Part shown: piece by piece, positions 47,483 through 58,500 of the stretch | Layout: the number at the start of each line of letters is the position of its first letter | How positions within the stretch are numbered: position 1 is the first letter of the stretch | Origin: Dendrolimus kikuchii | Taxonomy: Eukaryota; Arthropoda; Insecta; Lepidoptera; Lasiocampidae | Assembly (NCBI GenBank): GCA_019925095.2 | Contig: CM034397.1 | Span: 3,060,001-3,124,000 of the forward strand | Length of the DNA: 64,000 nucleotides | Direction of reading: 5' to 3' | Notes under the pieces: model-generated | Told to the model about the DNA's origin: nothing | Databases searched by the model: none | What the model saw: the letters and a program-made list of their open reading frames with translations, nothing else | Position numbers and translations under genes: made by a program

Positions 47483-47672
47483 TGTTCAGTTTATAATTAC
47501 ATTTATTTAGTGCCAGTTTTGTCTTCACAAGACTAGATGTCGCCACCGTCGAATTGCATCGCGGTATGGTTCACATTTTTTGCATGATGATACTTGTACT
47601 ATTAATTTAATAAATTGTCTACGATCTTTCGGGTGTTTTATTTGCAAACCCTGGCTTTGACACCTTTGGACA
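47483..47672 (+). repeat. BEL 3' LTR (190 bp)
   Basis: Same length and ends as the 5' LTR; one T/C difference in 'tatggttcacat'. Followed directly by RTE-A sequence. Confidence 0.9.
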
Positions 47673-47915
47673 ATAACTTCACGCCAGTTCCCTTGCCGGG
47701 TAGGCACGAACAACAGAGCGCCATTCAGGCTTATTCTTACACACCTCACTTGCTTCTTTGACATTCATAGCTCTTGTCATGCACGCTCGTCTGTTCTTAA
47801 GGCTCCTGACATCACCTTCTGCTACTATACGATCATTTTGATCATGGAAGGTGTGTCGTGGCCTTCCACGACTTCTGCATCCATCCACTTTTGCATTGTA
47901 TATCTGTTTTTATAT
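47673..47915 (-). mobile_element. RTE-A LINE 3' end without its tail
   Basis: Begins at 'ataacttcacgccag' touching the BEL LTR, lacking the (CATA)n present in all other copies. Frame MDGCRSRGRPRHTFHDQNDR to AYPARELA (47679-47888). Confidence 0.8.
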
Positions 47916-48329
47916 ATAGATTTATGTTATTTTGTAATTATCGCTTTATTTATACTTAGTATAGTTTAGTTTATTTATTTTTAAAATAAAACTTGATAAT
48001 ATTATAAATATAACATTATCAAAAGCCCTTATCTACTCGTCTATGGAGTTCCAGACTAGTATTCTTGGATACGTGCCAAGTTGAGTACTTACACAGCATT
48101 GATATTCTTTTTTAAAGCGATCGTGCCCAAGTGTCCCAGCCCGTATCAGGATGGCCACAAGTAGATAAATGATATCACTGCATCCGCTGTTGAGATAAAC
48201 TCAGTGACAACCGGAGATAATCTAGACTTGTCTAGTTTATCTATTTATAAATCTACTTTGAATGAAAGACAGGATTTCCTAGATTAGTAACAAGTGTGTG
48301 AATTCAATGTTATAGAACAAGCATAGAAT
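47916..48329. other. No feature recognised
   Basis: AT-rich intergenic sequence. Confidence 0.5.
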
Positions 48330-48645
48330 CCGTGCAGGAACGGAGAAAGAATACAATTTCCTGCGGCCGGGCGGCCTGTCGTAAGAGGCGACTTAACAAC
48401 CCACAGCCAGGTGGTAGGGCATTGGCCCGACTGAATGGCTACCACCCCTGGTCTAGAGTATGTCGCCATAACAACGTTGAGTTGTGTTCCGGCATTAGCG
48501 ACCAGGTTCCAGTCTCCCTTAAGAGAGCAGTAGCGCATTTGTAGCACCTTTGGTGTTGCAAATGTCTATAGGCGATAGTAACCGCTTTTCATCAAGTGGG
48601 CCGACTGCCTGTCTGCTGAACTTATGCAATAAAAAAAATAAAAAA
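48330..48645 (+). mobile_element. R310 retroposon, near full length
   Basis: 'ccgtgcaggaacgg' to a long AAAATA tail. Confidence 0.8.
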
Positions 48646-49725
48646 AAATAAAAATATATTTTTTTTAAAGCTGAATAATTATAGTTCGAGAAACTAAAAA
48701 AGTATTATAATGAAAGATTAAAATTGATTTTCTAAATATTAACTTTATAGAAAATTACGTAAATATGTATGATGATTCTTTACTTGCTTTAAGGCAGTTG
48801 TAAACTTTAACCATATTTACACAAATCTCTCCAAAATTATAAATAGTAGGGAAAACAATTTTTATTCAAGAATAAACTGATTGACGAAATACTATGTTTC
48901 TTCATAAAATGTGGGGCAGTTTTCTACTGCATGTTTTGTTTTACACAACAAGCATTCGCTTTGACTACCTCGATATGCAAATTTTCTCACGATTTACGTT
49001 GCCTTTACTAGCAATGTCTTTAGCAGGTCATTAATAACATAAACAATAACAGCGTGTACATTAATTTAAGATTTCGTAAAAGTATGCATTTATCATAAAT
49101 AAGACATTATGAGTAGTTAAATATATTGTAAAAATTACTTTATAAACACTAAATCATTGTTACATTGTGTTTTCACACACCCATTTAATATAGCATTTTG
49201 AAATTCCTTCCAGTCATTTAATATTTATAGAAACTTACTGTTTATTTAAAAAATAACCATTATTTTTCAAAGCATAAAGAGAAGCACATAACATGGAATG
49301 ATTAGGACTGAGCGGTTTATTTTAAAACGCAGCGGTTTTTAAACGCTTTGCGCGCTTTTTTCCTAATTCGTTAACAATTGGACGCATAATAATGTAGTGA
49401 CGAGCAATTTACTATAAACCCTTTTTCTTGGTTACTGTATTTATTACTGATTCTAGATTTAGTTACAATTCATATTACCGCGTCAATTTAGGGTAAACTA
49501 AATTAGTTTATTACAAAACACATACACATTCTTACAGCGGCCGAATTATAAGCCATTTCACAAGACTCATCCATTTATCCCATTTAGTCGTAATAAACAA
49601 TACCTAAATTCTTTGTTTTAAAATAGTACTTTAAACAAAGTTAAGTGTAGTATGATAGCAATTAATAAAAAACCTCGAATCAAAAGTCTTCGCTTTAACG
49701 GGGAAGGTAAGTCAGAAACAACAAA
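48646..49725. other. No feature recognised
   Basis: AT-rich intergenic sequence, more than 1 kb without repeats seen. Confidence 0.5.
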
Positions 49726-49940
49726 AGACCCCACAGCCCTGGCATATGCCCGTCCGGATAGCCACCACACTGATTTAGAGTATACCAGCATAACAACCTT
49801 GAGTTATCTTCCAGCATCAATGGCCTGGTTCCACTCCCCCCTTCGAGGTCAGCAGTACATTGGTAGCACGTCTGCAAATATCCATAAGAGACGGTAACCA
49901 CTTGGGCCCGTTATCCTGTCTGTTTTTCTCCAGTATTAAC
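49726..49940 (+). mobile_element. R310 relative, strongly diverged
   Basis: 'ccacagccctggcatatgc', 'agcataacaaccttgagtt' and 'cataagagacggtaacc' follow the R310 order with many changes; an older subfamily. Confidence 0.6.
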
Positions 49941-50218
49941 AATGAGATTTTTTTTTATCAAATACAGGCGGTTAAATAACCGCCGCGTTTTCTACAACAA
50001 TCTGTCAAGTATGATATTTTAAGGAATGTTGTTATTTAATAAACAAATATTATAAACTAGATTCATCATAATGATGAAACTTAATGTCTCACTCATAATT
50101 CTGTTGTGGTGTTGTGCAATGGTGTAAAAATGTACCAGTGTTATTTTGTGTGGATTATATTATTGGGTAATTCTAAAATATTATTACAGCATTGGGCTTG
50201 TAGTTTGATCCGTGGACG

Positions 50219-50475
50219 AACGGAGAGAACATATTAATTCCTGCAGTAAGACGGCCTGTTGTAAGAGACTAAAAAACAACTTCTATCTAGGCTTCTATCC
50301 CTGAGTAAGCCGTCATGACAACCTTACGTTGTGTTCCAGTACCAGTGGCCAGTTTCCAATCGTCCCTTCGAGGCTGGTTGCATCTTTGGTGTTGCGAATG
50401 TCCATAAGCAAGGGTCTTCTCAAAGGTCCACTTTCCATCAGGTGTCTGCTGTACTGCAGTAATGAAAAAATGTAG
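50219..50475 (+). mobile_element. R310 relative, strongly diverged
   Basis: 'acggagagaac' start, 'gtcatgacaaccttacgttg' and 'tgtccataagc' middle, 'gtactgcagtaatgaaaaa' end. Confidence 0.6.
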
Positions 50476-50579
50476 TACAATAAAAATGTATGCAATACTT
50501 AATCGACTCTGAAGATGATAAGAAAGCACGTTGGCCAGTAGATATTTTTTTTTGGAGCGAAAATATGGTCTAAGATAGT

Positions 50580-50720
50580 GCACGCATACATAGAAGGGAC
50601 CTATTCACACTGGACTTAAAGACGCCCTGGTGGTAAGTATCGGGAAAGACAGATTCCGGCAATGAGTTCTTTGGCTTTGGATTAGTTTGGCAATCCATCC
50701 AGCTCAGGTCTTTCAGAAAA
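50580..50720 (-). pseudogene. Jockey-type LINE C-terminal remnant
   Basis: The minus frame gives LPESVFPDTYHQGVFKSSVN, matching VFPENYNPRVFKSLVN of 2277-2772. Confidence 0.65.
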
Positions 50721-50878
50721 TCCACTAGCTTCTTAAAGGTTTCAAATAATTTCCGAAGGGTACTGCGTGCGTCTAGATTCTTCGCTTTATGGTTTGCCGA
50801 GCCGATAACAAGGCATGAGTGGCTGTTTCTACAACCTCCAGGCAGATTTAGCATATGGGGTTGTCGATAACACCATAT

Positions 50879-51190
50879 CCGTGCAGGAACGGAGAAAGAA
50901 TTCAATTTCCTGCGGCCGGGCGGCCTGTCGTAAGAGGCGACTTAACAAATCATAGCCAGGTGGTAGGGCATTTGCCCGACTGGATGGCTACCACCCCTGG
51001 TCTAGAGCATGCCGCCATAACAACTTTGAGTTGTGTTCCGGCATTAGTGACCAGGTTACAGACTCACTTAAGAGAGCAGCAGCGCATTTGTAGCACCTTT
51101 GGTATTGCAAATGTCCATAGGCGATGGTAACCACTTTCCATCCAGTGGGCCGTCTGCCTGTCTGCTGAACTCTTGCAATTAAAAAAAAAC
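50879..51190 (+). mobile_element. R310 retroposon, near full length
   Basis: 'ccgtgcaggaacgg' start, 'cttgcaattaaaaaaaaa' end. Confidence 0.8.
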
Positions 51191-51235
51191 CAACTATATT
51201 GAATTGATCCCTGGTACAGTGTCATTATAAGTGGC

Positions 51236-51410
51236 TGCAGGGCCGGATTTAGGGGGAGGGCAAGCCGGTCCCATCCCCCGGGCAGCCAATTCAGCAGGCG
51301 GCAAATTCAAACTTCTTAGACAAATACACAACTCATCATTAACACAACTTTGGCCACTGATACATCCAGTACTTTAAACACATAAATAATTTTTCGCGGG
51401 GCGCATAGAC
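51236..51410. repeat. GC-rich repeat edge ('gggccggatttaggggg')
   Basis: Shares 'aagatccggggctaggtggc'-like words with 51890-51915, so both edges may belong to one host repeat into which the 51414-51760 MITE inserted. Tentative. Confidence 0.35.
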
Positions 51411-51413
51411 ATA

Positions 51414-51760
51414 AGGGAGCGTCCATTAATTAGGTGAGGTGTTCTAGGGGGGAGGGGATCAAACTAAATCTTTCCAAATCCCACTTAGGGGGGAGGAGGG
51501 TCTTAGCAAATATCACGTAATTTTTTTCTAGCAGAAAACGGTGTAAAATTGCGTGAAAAATTATTTTTAGAATAAAATTTAATTTTTTTCTCAATAATCC
51601 AACACGTTTACAGCCAAAACATACATTTTGAAAAATCTCGCGTGAAATTAGGGGAGGCGAGAAAAGAAGTTGAGGAAAATCTTACGAAATCTCAGCAAGG
51701 GGGGAGGGGGGGGGGGTCGAAAATTCTCAAAAAAACCTCACGTAATGAATGGACGCCTCC
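51414..51760. mobile_element. 347-bp MITE, TA target, G-rich subterminal runs
   Basis: The left end 'agggagcgtccattaatta' pairs with the right end 'taatgaatggacgcctcc' as imperfect TIRs, with TA on both sides (51412-51413, 51761-51762). Asymmetric G-runs near both ends. Non-coding; Tc1/mariner-like target only by inference. Confidence 0.65.
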
Positions 51761-51762
51761 TA

Positions 51763-52513
51763 AGTTGAAAAACACAGACGCACGCGTGTCCATCAGTGGG
51801 CGGCTGAAGGCTGAAATGATGATAATGATTCAGGTAAAAATATAGGCGAGCGGAGGTGGCATTTATCAGCTTTTGCCCCCCCTCGAAAGATCAAGATCCG
51901 GGGCTAGGTGGCTGCAGAAACAATTAGCATCCTGGAGTTAAACTTACTAAAGTCACAATGCCGGCTGTATAAGTCGTAGCGTAATGCTATTTGCTAATAG
52001 AAACTCATTTGAATGGGGGTTGAATGGGGGGAATTATATGCCGCTTAAGCAGTTTTTTCAGCCCTAACGTGCATATTATTTTTACAACTATAACGTCAAG
52101 TGTTGGTGTAAAACATCGTGGAAAAACTCACTAAAAACCATTAAGATCAATCGGTGTATGTAACCCGCCAATCCGTCTTGGACAAGAATGGTAAAGTATA
52201 CTACCTACAGTACATTTCTCTAAAATGGGGAGGCTCGTGCCCAATGTATGTATGTTGACGGACTGACATTAATCCCGCTTCTAAAGTTTAGTATACAGCG
52301 CGCCAATGCAGCCAGCCTTCTGGGCACGCTGCCATCTGGCAGCGATTTGTTACACAGTCCATAACCGTTTATACTTTATACTACTTAGTTTATTTTAGTT
52401 TTTAGAAGTCGGTTAAATGTAAACTACTAGTTATTTTATACTTTTTAGTTTTTGAAGTTTAGTTAAGTTCATTGTAAATATAATTTCTTTAAACTCCATA
52501 ATTTTTTCTTTAG
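51763..52513. other. No clear feature before gene B exon
   Basis: Contains repeat edges to about 51915, then unassigned sequence. The missing 5' exon of gene B could be here or further upstream. Confidence 0.4.
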
Positions 52514-52567
52514 ATATTACTACACTAAGTCTCACAGTTTCTTCAGGATTAATATGGAAGTATGATG
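52514..52567 (+). CDS. Carbonic anhydrase B exon (end of signal peptide, WKYD)
   Basis: Follows a 'ttttttctttag' acceptor and ends at a 'gtgagt' donor. It encodes ITTLSLTVSSGLIWKYD. Two inner AG acceptors (exon start 52538 or 52547) would keep the same phase, so the left boundary is uncertain. No in-frame ATG lies just upstream, so another 5' exon is needed. Confidence 0.65.
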
Positions 52568-55500
52568 GTGAGTACTTTTAATACTATAAAACCAAAAGCG
52601 AGAGAGAGGTCTATATCCCTTCTAGCGTTTGAATTATGAAACAAAAATTGTTTCAAATTGTTCACCAAAAATTTAAACTTAAAAACTAGATACAATAAAT
52701 GTTGAACAAAGGGCGGCCTTATCGCTTAAAGCGATCTCTTCCAGGCAACCCCTTAAACTAAGGAAAATATTAAAACATGACAGTGGCGGTGTAGACAATA
52801 AATAATATAAAATGTTCAAAATATATAAAATAAATAAAAATCTTTATTATATACTATATAAACACACTACATATCACAATACATACAGCATTATTATACC
52901 TGAGAGGACCAAAAATAATTAAAAACCATGATTTTAAAAGAGGATACTGACTTAGCTTGTCTGATGTTGAGTGGCAGTGAGTTCCATAAACGGACAGCCT
53001 GTACTGTGAAGGAGTTGTCAACGAAGGAAGAAGTGTGTACAGGTGTCATTAAGGAGAGATTATTACTAGAGCGCAAATAACGGGAATGAGAAAGATGTAG
53101 GAAGTCAAAACGTTCCTTTAAATAAGGAGGAGTACGAGGATCAAAAAGGATGTTGTACAAAAGAGAGAGCAAGTGAGCATTCCGGCGAAGGCGAATAGGT
53201 AACCATTTAAGCTTCTTACGATATTCGGAAACGTGGTCATATTTGCGCAACCCAAATATAAACCGAATACAGACATTTTGAAGTCGATCGAGCTTATTCA
53301 GTTGTTCTTGTGTTAAGTCGAGATAACTGGCGTCAGCATAATCAAGTATGGGTAGTAACAGAGATTGGGCAAGCATAACTTTTGTAGCAGTAGGGAGGAA
53401 ATTTTTAAGCCTTCTAAGCGACGCTGACGACGCAAAGAGTCTTCGACTAAGATTGGTCAGTTGAGGTCTCCAAGACAGTTCTCTGTCAATAACAATCCCA
53501 AGATTTTTTACTGTTTCACTGATATCGATTTTTACACCGTCAAATTTAAATTCAGGAAGAGAACACCAATCTATCTTGGAGATTTGCCTGGAACTACCAA
53601 CTATAATAACTTGTGTCTTTTTTGGGTTTATGGATAGACCGTAGGCTTTGCTCCATTCAACTATTTTAGTGAAATCTCGATTACAAGTTTCAATTGCTTT
53701 GTGCAGTCCGTCTAAATTAGCCTGTGTGTAGATTTGTAGATCATCTGCATAGAGGTGATAGGACGAAGAAAGGTTACTGGAGATCGAATTAATGAAGATG
53801 GCAAATAAAAGAGGTGATAACACGCCGCCCTGAGGGACACCAGCAGACAAGTCGCACCACGACGAGTAAACATCATCGTAGCGAATGCGCTGCCGTCGTC
53901 CAAACAGGTAACTACGAAACCAGTCAATAGACGTTGGAGATATGTTAAGAGAGCATAAAATCCCGAGTAGAATGTCAAAATCAACATTATTAAAGGCGCT
54001 GCTAAAGTCGAGAAGCGATAATATCGTTAGCAGACCGTTTCCCATACCGTAACGAATATCATCAGTGATCTTTACCAATGCAGAGGTAGTACTATAACCA
54101 GGACGAAAACCGGATTGGAGAGGATTGATTAGGGAGTTTGTGTTGAGGAAGATGCTGAACTGCTGATAAACAAGTCGTTCGAATACCTTGGATAGGAAAG
54201 GAAGAATGGAAATGGGACGATATTCGGAAAATGAGACAGGATTTGCTTTTTTTGGTAATGGAATCACTTGGGCTTGTTTCCAGATCTCAGGAAATGTACT
54301 TGAGGTTATAGAATAATTAAAAATGTGTGAGATCACTGGAATGATAACGTCCAATATGGGAACTATCATATTGCGACTGATACTATCGCAACCCACCGCA
54401 TTGGAACTGATGGACAGAATGCTCTTTCTAACATCACAATCAGAGAATTGACTAAAAACAAATGAGGGATAAACAGGAGTTGATAAAATTGAAAGATAAC
54501 GTAAAGTGTTCAACTTTGATTGCCTATCAAATCTGGCAGAAGATGAGAAGTGCTGATTTAACAGTTCGATGTTTAAGTCTTTAGGAAGGAAATTATTCAA
54601 AGGTTTACCAACTCCTAGACATTTAAGAAACTTCCAGATCTTAGCGGAATCATCAATATCAAGAGATTTGTGGATATAACGGCGTTGTGCGTCCCTACAC
54701 ACTCTATTGCAGAGATTACGAATTTTTATGAATTTAGTACGGTTTTCTTCTGTAGGCTTACGTTTATATTTAGTCCGGGCTGAACATTTCTTTTTTTGCA
54801 ATGACTTTATGTCTTCAGTAAGCCACGGAGCAGGTAGATGCTTAATCTTTATCGGACGTATAGGTGCATGAGAGTCATACAACTCAATTAAAGCTGTATT
54901 AAACACATACACCTTTTCGTCGACAGAAACTGCATTGTAGACCTTGGACCAATTGATTTCCTTGGCATCTCTAGTGAGATTTTCCACTACTATCTTACTA
55001 AAGTTACGCTGCATGATGACTTTGGCTTTACACTTCGGTGGACGCAATTTATAAGAGATGTAAATCAAGTCATGATAAGAAAAGGCGTCCGCCGAGCATT
55101 GACCGAAAGTGGAAACAAAAGAAGGAGAAGACACTAAAATTAGGTCAAGAAGAGATGGGGTAGAGTTGGGAAAATGATGAGTCGCAGATAGTGGAAGAAT
55201 TGTAAAATTGCAGGAATTAATAATATTTTCAAAATGTAAAGAACGAGAGTCACGTTTTAATAGACACGTGTTGAAATCACCCATAATGATAATGTGCTCG
55301 TAAGATAAGGAGAAATTCTCTAACAATAATTCAAAAGAAGGAAAAAAATTTAGAGTAGTCCACTCCTTTCTGTTCAGCACTGTCTGCTGCCAGTCATAGG
55401 CATGAAGCTCGCGCAGATCAGCCTCCACTCACTCTAGCGATATCTGGGCCGACCAACTGGTCGCCCTCCCGTTGGTCTGCCCAGATAGGCTCTTATCACC

Positions 55501-58500
55501 GCGCGGTCCTCCCCCATTCTATGCAGGTGGCCAAACCAGCGGAAGCGATGTGCCTTGCTCTTGGCTATTATATTGGGCTCATCCACCAGCTCTTCGATTT
55601 CGGATTTTTCTTCGGATCCACCAGTTGCCATCGCTTCGCCGTATCGGACCCAGGATCCTTCTTAGGACCTTTCTTTCAGCCACCAACAGCTTGTTCTCCT
55701 TCTTAACTGTTAGGGTCCAAGCTTCACATCGTGTGAGACATGAACATATTAATAAGTAATTATTAACCTGATTCTTGAAGAGGTTTAGCAACAGTATTAT
55801 GCCTAAAAATATAAAAAAAAAATGTACTTTTTATCGTGACGAGTAATTTCAAATTGTTAAATGCTTCGACGCTGTTAAAAAGAGGTTTCCGATACTATGT
55901 ATTAAATATTTTTTAAGATTTTTCATATATTTTTAAATAAGTTCCCGCCAAAAACGCAAATCATTATTGAAAGTGAATAAATATAAAAAATATTTCAGAT
56001 CAGTTACAATGGCCAGGAATACGTTGCAAAGAAGGCGGAGAACGTCAGTCACCGATTGACATCAGCACATCGCACGTAGTCAAGGACTTTAACGAGCTAT
56101 TCATCAAGTACGGCCCCTTAAAATTTTCGGGATACCAGAAAGTTTTGGTCACTGGCCTGAATAATGGACACACAAGTAAGAAGGTTGCATATATAACCAG
56201 TTTTTAGGGTTTTATTATCCGTCTGTCCGTCTGTTTCGTGTCATATTCTACTACTAGACCAATATGGATGTTTAGTCAGAAAATGGGTTGAAATCTTTAT
56301 TCGTGTACACAGTCGAATTGGATATCATCAGTCTATTATTATGCGTCGTGTTGAAATTGTGAACATCCCTATATTGTTTGTAGGCACTTATATTAGAATA
56401 GAATAGAATATACTTTATTGCACACAATGTTACAAAATAAATTCGCACACACAATCGTAATGAGAAGTACAATAGGCGGTCTTAGCGCTGGGAGCGATTT
56501 CTTCCAGACAACCTTTGGATGGACAGAAACTCGGTATGGATGGGGGTAGGTATGCAATAGATATAATATACTAATATATATGTAAATATAAAGTAAAATG
56601 TTACTAAATTATATTGTAAACATACATATTTATCTAAATATACAAGTTGTATGTCCTCAAACAACACCTCATATTATTACGAATGTAAATTATATTATTA
56701 AAAATATATTGGCAGGCGACTGCCATAATTCCGCTTCCTTAAAGCGTTCTCTGAGAGACTCCCGCGGGCCGAGGTCGCGGTTAGCTATACTTCAGAGTCA
56801 TATAAATTAATTAAGGGAAGAATCTTGCTGTTGAGACGCTTGGACCGTGGGGTCCTGAGGCCATGAGCCTCTACCAAAATTTATAAAAGCGACTTATTGA
56901 CTCTTCAGGTGATCAGAAGGCTGGTGTTTACCTCGGGCAACGGTTCTATGGCGATCCAGCGAGGAAAGGTAGCCCGCCTTTTGGGCACCTTACCCATAAA
57001 AGACGGTGATCTAGGCTCAGTATTCTACTTATAGTTTTGAGTTACAAATAAGTTAAGTTTTTTTTATTGTATAAAAATATAATAGTATAAATTTCTTAAT
57101 TATATTTAATGAAGAAATTTATAAATGAAAATTAACATTTCTTCATTATAAATCACCTTAAATAAATATCTAAAATTTCCAAACAATAATTTATTAAATT
57201 CTTGTCTTTAATGGAAGTAAATTAAAGTATTAACTAAGCTCATCGAGTCTATCGAGACCTAATAACTCGTTTAATAGTGGTCTCACGTGACCAAAGGGCT
57301 GGCCTGCATTTGGGGCAGTGGTATTAGCGTTTCCATACAGCGAGGAAATGCGGCCAGCGTTTTGGGAACGTTCTCAAGTCACGGTAATTTAGGACTCATA
57401 TATTGTTTGTTGGTTTCATTATTTTCATTTATTTATAAGTTAGTGTAAATATTAAAGTATTCCTGCGAAATTAAATTTTTTACTTGAACTGTACTTTGAG
57501 GCATTCTTTATAAAAAAAAAAACAATAATACGATAACATCTGTTATATAAAAATACTTTGCTGTTAATATAAAACATTATGTAAAATTTTCTAGTAAATC
57601 CACTGACTACTCTTCGAGTTTTGAGGACGCAACCACACGGAACAAAAAATTTACTACATTTTATTACATAAATACCCCAGACAGGCAGATGAACCACCTT
57701 ACGGAAAATGTTTACCGTCGTCAAGGGACATTTACAGAATAAAAGGTGCTAGCAATATGCTGCCGGTCTCGAAGGAGGAACTTGACCACTAATGCCGGAA
57801 CACAGCTCAAGATCGTTACGGCGGCATGCTCTAAACCAGAGGTGAAATCCAGACAGCTGAATGCCCTACTTGCCTATAGGATGTACCTATGTTGTTTATA
57901 AACGCATATGTTGTCTCTATATCAATCTGTGAGATACTTTTTATATTAATGTTTTCAGTACAATTCAGTACAGAAGGAGACGAATCCATTCACCCCACCC
58001 TTACAGGCGGTCCTTTAAAACACGTCTACAGATTGGAACAACTGCACTTTCACTGGGTCTCTGAGCATTCTTTAAATGGTTTCAAGTAAGTATTTGTTTC
58101 ATATTGCCCTGTCCCATAATATAGCAGTCAAACACAAACCTAAATACATTATGGGAACTGCATACGTCTAGTCATCGCAATGGACAACGAACTACTGGCT
58201 AGCGTTTTTTTGTATTGGACTTGACTGTGTGTTGTTGGTTCGAAGGCCTCACAACTTTATCGGGATTTTCAGGGCGAGCGCCTTCGCTAGGCGAAGGCGC
58301 ACGAGCCCGGGGGCTTACTTGCTCGAGGGAGCTCCCTAGGGGTCTTTACATCGGCTGGACTGATGCCATGAAAGAGGGATGATTCTAACGATGATGATGA
58401 CTAAACGGCGACGCAATGTAGTAATTGAGAAAGGGCAACGGGTAATATAAAGCCCGAGGGAAAGGATCCTGGCGGACCAGGATCGTTGGTTCGCGGCGGC

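Larger units (their letters stand above)
43999..47672 (+). mobile_element. BEL/Pao LTR retrotransposon, internally deleted
   Basis: Two 190-base LTRs (43999-44188 and 47483-47672), TG...CA, differing at one base seen. Gag and protease are present; RT, RNase H and most of integrase are gone. It could move only with proteins from another copy. The near-identical LTRs point to a recent insertion. Flanks are the tandem repeat at left and an RTE-A end at right. Confidence 0.88.

Noticed and set aside
43999..47672. Autonomous BEL element
   Set aside because: The RT (YVDD-type motif), RNase H and integrase core are absent.
50071..50121. Candidate signal-peptide exon MMKLNVSLIILLWCCAM for gene B
   Set aside because: It looks like a leader, but the available donors (phase 0 at GTGTAA, phase 2 at GTAAAA) do not fit the phase 1 acceptor at 52514; the phase 1 donors are poor.
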